Below are positions 59,090-64,000 of a stretch of 64,000 nt of DNA, one piece after another (position 1 is the stretch's first letter; each line of letters opens with the position of its first letter). The notes below the pieces were generated by a model, which searched no databases, was not told where the DNA came from, and was given only the letters and a program-made list of their open reading frames with translations. Source of the stretch: Hydractinia symbiolongicarpus (Eukaryota; Cnidaria; Hydrozoa; Anthoathecata; Hydractiniidae); assembly GCF_029227915.1 (NCBI RefSeq), contig NC_079879.1, forward strand, positions 20,290,501-20,354,500, given 5' to 3'. Position numbers and translations under genes: made by a program.

Positions 59090-60890
59090 GAAAGAAGTTT
59101 TTAAAGCATTTCAACATACATCTCACCCATAAAATTTAAATCACTCAAAACGCCACATATATACAAAAAAGCTGATCAATGTCAAACACAAATCTCTCTC
59201 ATTGTATATGTTAAAATCAGTTAGTTTATTGCAAACCCTGCCAAAGGTTGACACAAAATGTGAAAAATAAACAATAAATTTTGGCTAAGTAGAAATTTTT
59301 ATCTAAGGTGTTAAAAAGGGATTTGCAACGATAAATTATAATGCAATGAAACGTTTTTGATATATTGCATACGGTCCTTCCTCACCAAACTTTAGACAAA
59401 ATGCCAACAAAATAACGGTGTTTAAATCTAAAATTAATAAAAGTCCTTTTAGCAATTTGCATGCTGTTTTACCATCAATAAAGTAAACATGCCAACAAAA
59501 TAACGGTGTTTAAATCTAAAATTAATAAAAGTCCTTTTAGCAATTTGCATGCTGTTTTACCATCAATAAAGTAAACAAAATTTCAAATCTCACATAGTAT
59601 TCTGTCACAAATTTTCATAAAATATATATATAAGTCATAATGAGTCATGTTAAACAACAGCAATCAATCTGTATATAAGTTCATTTTATGTCAATTTTTG
59701 CACCAATTTTGCAACACAAAATACAAATTCTAAATAATACTAAAATCTCTTATTTTGGTCCTTCGCATACCGACGGTCTCCCACAAAAGTTTAATCAAAA
59801 TGTAAAAAATGAGAGGTAACGACAAAATCAAAGTTTGCAAAATTTAATTATTTCGGTACATATATCTACTGCATATGCCCTCTAAAAGAATATTTTAATC
59901 CAAAATGCCAAAGAAAAACAGTTTGCAACAAAAATCAGTTATTTCGATAATATTGCATACACTCTTTCCTCACAAAAGCTTCACAAACTGTAAAAAAAAG
60001 AATGGTTGTAGGGAGTGCTTCTGATTCAACAAAAAAAGTTTTTTTGACATATTGCATCTAGCCCTTACCCATTAAATCTTACACAAAATTTCCAAAACTA
60101 TATACGATTTAGAACACATCAAATTTAAATCGAGAAGGATCAGTCATTTCGATATATTGCACGGAGTCCTCCCCAGTAAGAATTTATACAAAATATAGAA
60201 AAACAAAGCTTGCAAGGTGTAACATTGAATTCTTCTTCTGTGTATATATATATGGTCCTTCCTCGCAAAATTAACATAAAATGTCAAAAAGGTTCAGATA
60301 TAACATCTAACACAACAAAAATCAGTTCTATCAGTATATGTCATGCCATTGTCTTCCACCAAATGTTCCCCTTAAAGTTTCACAGACACAGCCTGTAAAT
60401 TAAAAACAACTAAGATCAGGTATTTTGGTCTATTTCATACCATTCTGTTCCAAATAACTTATAAAATGTAAAAATCGAGTGGTATATAAAACAGAAATTT
60501 GCAAAATTTCATTTTTTTATATGCATGTATATTATATGCCTTCTACAACAATAAGTTAATTCAAAATGTCAAAAAGAAGAAAAAAATAGCTTACAAAGAG
60601 TATAAAATTGAAATCAACAAAGTAGCTCTTTTGGTGTATTAAATATAAGCCATACGCACAAAAGTTTACACTAAATGTAAGAAAATGGTTGTGTTTAGTA
60701 ATTCTAAATTAAGAAAAGTCAGTTCTTTTAACATGCTGATTAAGGTTTTTGCCCACAAATTCTTACATGAAAATGTCAAAACCACAATTTGAAACAAATT
60801 AAATTTACATTTTAAGAATAAGTAATTTCTGAACTTTATTTTCAGAATATTTGGAGGAAAAGAACTTTGCAAACCAAAAAAAACCAGGAA
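59090..60890. repeat. Degenerate satellite-like array, units about 90-130 bp
   Basis: A composite motif recurs at irregular spacing: a GATATATTGCATAC-type segment, then GGTCCTTCCTCACCAAA, then TTTACACAAAATGTAAAAA and TTTGCAA. Recognisable instances begin near 59352, 59755, 59940, 60030, 60145, 60240, 60325, 60420 and 60640. The copies are strongly diverged. No coding frame is present. Confidence 0.65.
59401..59576. repeat. Perfect 88-bp tandem duplication
   Basis: Bases 59401-59488 are repeated without visible change at 59489-59576. The unit starts ATGCCAACAAAATAACGG. It lies inside the degenerate satellite array, so it is a recent event in an old array, or possibly an assembly artefact. Confidence 0.9.
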
Positions 60891-61047
60891 AATGTTTAAA
60901 ATCTTCAGGGTTAATAACGTTTGATGGGTTTTGTGGGAATATATAAACTGGGAATCTTTAGTTTAAAGCTAGCATTAGCTAGTTACAGCAGCTAATAGCT
61001 AGTCACTTAAATATAAACTGGAGACTTAGCTAGGTATAAAGAACATG

Positions 61048-61049
61048 GC

Positions 61050-61080
<31 letters not shown>

Positions 61081-61101
61081 TCCTAGCTAGCTAGCTAGTT
61101 G
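61048..61101. repeat. (TA)n microsatellite followed by CTAG run
   Basis: About 16 TA units are followed shortly by four CTAG units. This is simple sequence with no assigned function. Confidence 0.9.
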
Positions 61102-62232
61102 TTGGTGGTGGTTGGCTTTTTATGATGCTAGCTATAAAACATGTCTGGCAACAATAATATAATCAAAACTGAAAATAAAACATGATAAAACCTTACAGAA
61201 CCTTGCTATGATTAATTTATAAAACCATGCTCTTCTTCAAATGTTTTTTTAAAGATCTATTTTGAATGAAAGAGTAGAGAATACTCAAAAAGAACAGCCA
61301 TCTTTTTCGTAAACACAATTTCCGTTTTGTGCTAGGAACTTTATTTAACAGTCCGTATGCTTTGTGAATATCTAATACCGTTTCATATGTAGCGATACCT
61401 ATATATATATGCTAACATAGAGTTTTTTGGCATAAGGGTATATATATTTATATCGTTATTAGCAGCGGGTTATATATTTACACCTTATGTGCAATTTCTA
61501 TGAAGTACATTCCTAATCTTTTTAGTTAAATTTTAGCGTACAGCCACGTCATAAGAAAGTGACCCGTGATTTCCGTGTCGTGGACTCACAGTTTTACTCA
61601 CGCAAGGGAATTAATATATAAGAAGATATGAAGTGTTAGGAGAATTTAAAGTTTTGGAGTTAAAATTTAGAAAACGCTAAAAATAAACGTTCCAATTAGG
61701 AGATCTTGCTAAAATCTAAGGAGGAAATAAAAAGTCACATACTACCACTCAAACCTATCACAACCTTAATATCAGAAAGGTTATTTATTTTTCCTTTTTT
61801 TTTCTGATGTAAATATAATCCAGTGTACTGACACGCTGTCTTTCTCTAACAAATATTATTAGCTGCTAAGACAAAGACATTACAGTATGGATTACAAACG
61901 GGAATACCTGTTAATCTTCATTAAAACATATTACTTAAAATCGACTACTTTAAAAGAAATACTTGTCGCTTTGAACAGTTGCAGGATTTTTTTGGGGGAA
62001 TCAATGTCTTAGGTCCAAATTTTCGGTGACTTAAAACATTTTAGAACGTTCTTCATTTTCATGTTTATTTAGGAGATCATGTGTGGTGACCATGGTATAT
62101 ACACATTTTGTTTCAGAGTTGCTTTGGTTGCTAAGCAATTATTTTTTTACAGACGGTATTTGGGAGCCCTACCATGTGAATTGTGTTCGTGAGCAGTGAG
62201 CTCAACACACACAATATTCTCTATAACGCTGT

Positions 62233-62511
62233 TTAACAATGATGCATGTTGCTTCTGAGAGAAGGTTCAGAGGAACCAAGTAAAGCCTGAAGGTTATTTA
62301 GCAATTTGCTTAATTTTTTATCTAATTTGAGGCCTGGACCCCTTGTAACTGGTTTGCTAAGATGTGATTTGAAACCAAGATTAGGTCGAGATCCGAGTAA
62401 AAAATCTTGTTTCGAGATATTTTTTTCAAAATCCTGTTTTCCGCCCGCAAAGCTGTGTGTTGTAAAATTACTTACAATGCCTAACCTAATTCCTGTGCTT
62501 ATTCGTATATT
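62233..62511 (-). CDS. Possible terminal exon, unrecognised
   Basis: The minus strand shows a strong acceptor (TTATTTATTTCAG), then 92 open codons ending in TAA. The peptide is basic and serine-rich, with LDKKLSKLLNNLQALLGSSE near its end, and looks more protein-like than the opposite frame. It enters in phase 0, which does not match the phase 1 donor of the exon at 63306. It may belong to another transcript or be a chance frame. Confidence 0.25.
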   Translation of the reverse strand, partial: NIRISTGIRLGIVSNFTTHSFAGGKQDFEKNISKQDFLLGSRPNLGFKSHLSKPVTRGPGLKLDKKLSKLLNNLQALLGSSEPSLRSNMHHC

Positions 62512-62589
62512 CTGAAATAAATAAATAAAACACACTGAAGGCGAAGCGAAGACGAACGGGAAAGCTAATTGTGCCACTTATCAGAAGAT

Positions 62590-63100
62590 AACCCCGGACG
62601 ACCCCCCCCCCCTTAGGTTAACTTTCCCTGGACAATTGCCCTTGGATAACTACCCAACTAGAACAATTTCCCCACTGGGTAATCTTCGCGGACAATTCCT
62701 CCTCCTCACCATCGCTATTATTTCTACAGAATAATCCATCTCTCTCATGTTAGGACAATCCTCTCTAAGAAGTGCCGCAAACGTAACAGATCGAGTGGAA
62801 GTTGAACCCGCGACCGGGCAATTGCTCTACTGACAACGCTGTTAGTTTGATGGTATATCCTAGCTAGTGCAATAGAAGACTGGCTTCACTAGTACTTAGT
62901 TTCTTGCAAATAAATAGGTAGAAATTATGCAAGTGGAGGGATTTATTTAATGAGAATTAACTAGGGCAATTGACCAGGGAGAAGCAATTATTGTCCAGTA
63001 GGGGATTGTCCTACGTGAGAGGTATCCATGAGGCAACCATCCAGACGGAGTTATCCTAGGCAGGAATTGTCACGGGGCAATTATCTAGGGGTAGGCAATT
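62590..63100. repeat. GACAATT-rich inverted element
   Basis: The left half repeats GGACAATT and related CAATTGCCC motifs. The right half carries the inverted motifs AATTGTCC and GGGCAATTATC. The two halves are loosely inverted copies about 500 bases apart end to end. A poly-C run lies at the left edge. It may be a fold-back transposon; the boundaries are not fixed. Confidence 0.4.
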
Positions 63101-63305
63101 GCACTGTTACCTTATTGAAAGATAATTGATTTGTACAGAATTTTCTTCTTTTTTTAATGAAAATGACTCGAAATGGAAGACGGCATTCTGCTTATTTGAA
63201 AATCATTCAAATATTTTACTTATTTATATATACCACAACAAAATATAAACACGATCAATTGAAGAGCTGTAAAAATTCTACACAGCACCTTATAAGCTCA
63301 CTTAC

Positions 63306-63460
63306 GTGGTTCTGCGGCATTAACGTCACATTTGAAATAGAAATCATGCTCGTTCAGCTCGTCAGGCGAAAGAGTTCTACAACTCATCAAAGAAGGTCCC
63401 AATTGTAATTTAGGTGTATCAATCAGAGCTCGTAACATCGTCTCCGTAATCTCCCGTAAC
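63306..63460 (-). CDS. Exon of an unrecognised minus-strand gene
   Basis: The exon has an acceptor (TTCCGTTTAG) and a strong donor (CAC/GTAAGTGAG). It is 155 bases: one base completing a codon, 51 open codons and one leftover base. The peptide includes RALIDTPKLQLGPSLMSCR and then ELNEHDFYFKCDVNAAEP. Its phase matches an acceptor near 58433, so it may join the exon at 58301. The protein family is not recognised, and upstream exons would lie beyond the window. Confidence 0.5.
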
Positions 63461-64000
63461 CTAAACGGAAAATTTTAATCAATAGAGTTTTTGAAAACAC
63501 TAGCTAACACCAATGAGGCTGAAGATCTCAAGACAAATTAATTTGTTTCTCAGAACTTAAAATTTACAGTTCACAACCTGTTGTAACGTGACATTTTATG
63601 GATCAGTTTGTTGTAAAATGAAAGGCAAAGAGGGATATGTGCTGTAATACCACGTTTATAGCTATACCACTATATGTTGCGTTCTGTTTAGCTTGCGTAA
63701 CACTTAAGGTGAATTTTTACTCAAAAACGAAATGGAACGCACCGGAACAGCCAATTGTTATTTCTAGGATTCTTATTGGTTGACAAACTTTTTTGTTTAA
63801 ATTCAAACAGGAATTTGAAATTATTTCAACTTTTCTTCCGGATAGAAACAAATAAATATAAATGAAAAGAACAACTAGCAGATAGTTAATCAAATTTAAG
63901 TATCTTTCTTGTCCCGCTTACTTCTGTTTTGCTGTTGAGTGGAAATTCAGCTTCTATTTATTCTTTGCAATAAATATATCATACACCACACAAACCAAAA

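Larger units (their letters stand above)
58460..63305. other. Repeat-rich stretch, possibly a large intron
   Basis: This region holds a Helitron end (58861-58890), a degenerate satellite array (about 59090-60890), an 88-bp duplication, a (TA)n run, a CTAG run, a possible exon at 62233-62511 and a GACAATT-rich inverted element. If the exon at 63306-63460 belongs with the exon at 58301, all of this is intron. Confidence 0.45.

Overview
This window is eukaryotic nuclear DNA from an early-branching animal. It is AT-rich, has long non-coding stretches, spliced genes with GT-AG introns of roughly 0.1 to 6 kb, and many small transposons. The gene content (MAP3K4, CRYZL1, GAREM and CREBRF-like genes) together with a CR1-type LINE carrying an esterase ORF1, miniature Helitrons and short inverted-repeat elements fits a cnidarian best, perhaps a hydrozoan. 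That assignment is inference; no marker gene here fixes the species.

Layout from left to right. 584-788 (+) holds one plausible exon of an unrecognised gene. 789-5521 is non-coding, with a 66-bp inverted-repeat element and a head-to-tail array of Helitron-like copies. 5522-7924 (+) is a four-exon gene for a short bZIP protein related to CREBRF. 9541-9882 (+) is a possible single-exon gene for a one-pass membrane protein. 12671-27335 (+) is a complete 21-exon MAP3K4 (MEKK4) orthologue; all exon phases agree and the product is about 1629 residues. 29228-46571 (+) is a complete 13-exon CRYZL1-like reductase of about 346 residues. Its ninth intron carries a nearly full-length antisense CR1-type LINE (about 35710-40555), and its tenth a tRNA-derived SINE. 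49926-52475 (-) is a coding exon of 849 residues for a GAREM-like adaptor with a CABIT region and two C-terminal SAM domains. The last 12 kb holds minisatellites, a degenerate satellite array and scattered exons on the minus strand of an unrecognised, possibly extracellular, protein.

The host genes do not form one pathway, although MAP3K4 (stress MAPK cascade) and GAREM (Grb2/ERK signalling) both belong to MAPK signalling. No bacterial-type system, CRISPR array or virus was seen.

The most notable points are: the LINE ORF1 and ORF2 lie in one continuous frame broken by a single TGA, with no ATG for ORF2; the second SAM domain of the GAREM-like protein; a miniature transposon family that can be defined from this window by 9-bp target duplications; and an 84-bp tandem repeat that duplicates the end of an exon together with its 5' splice site.
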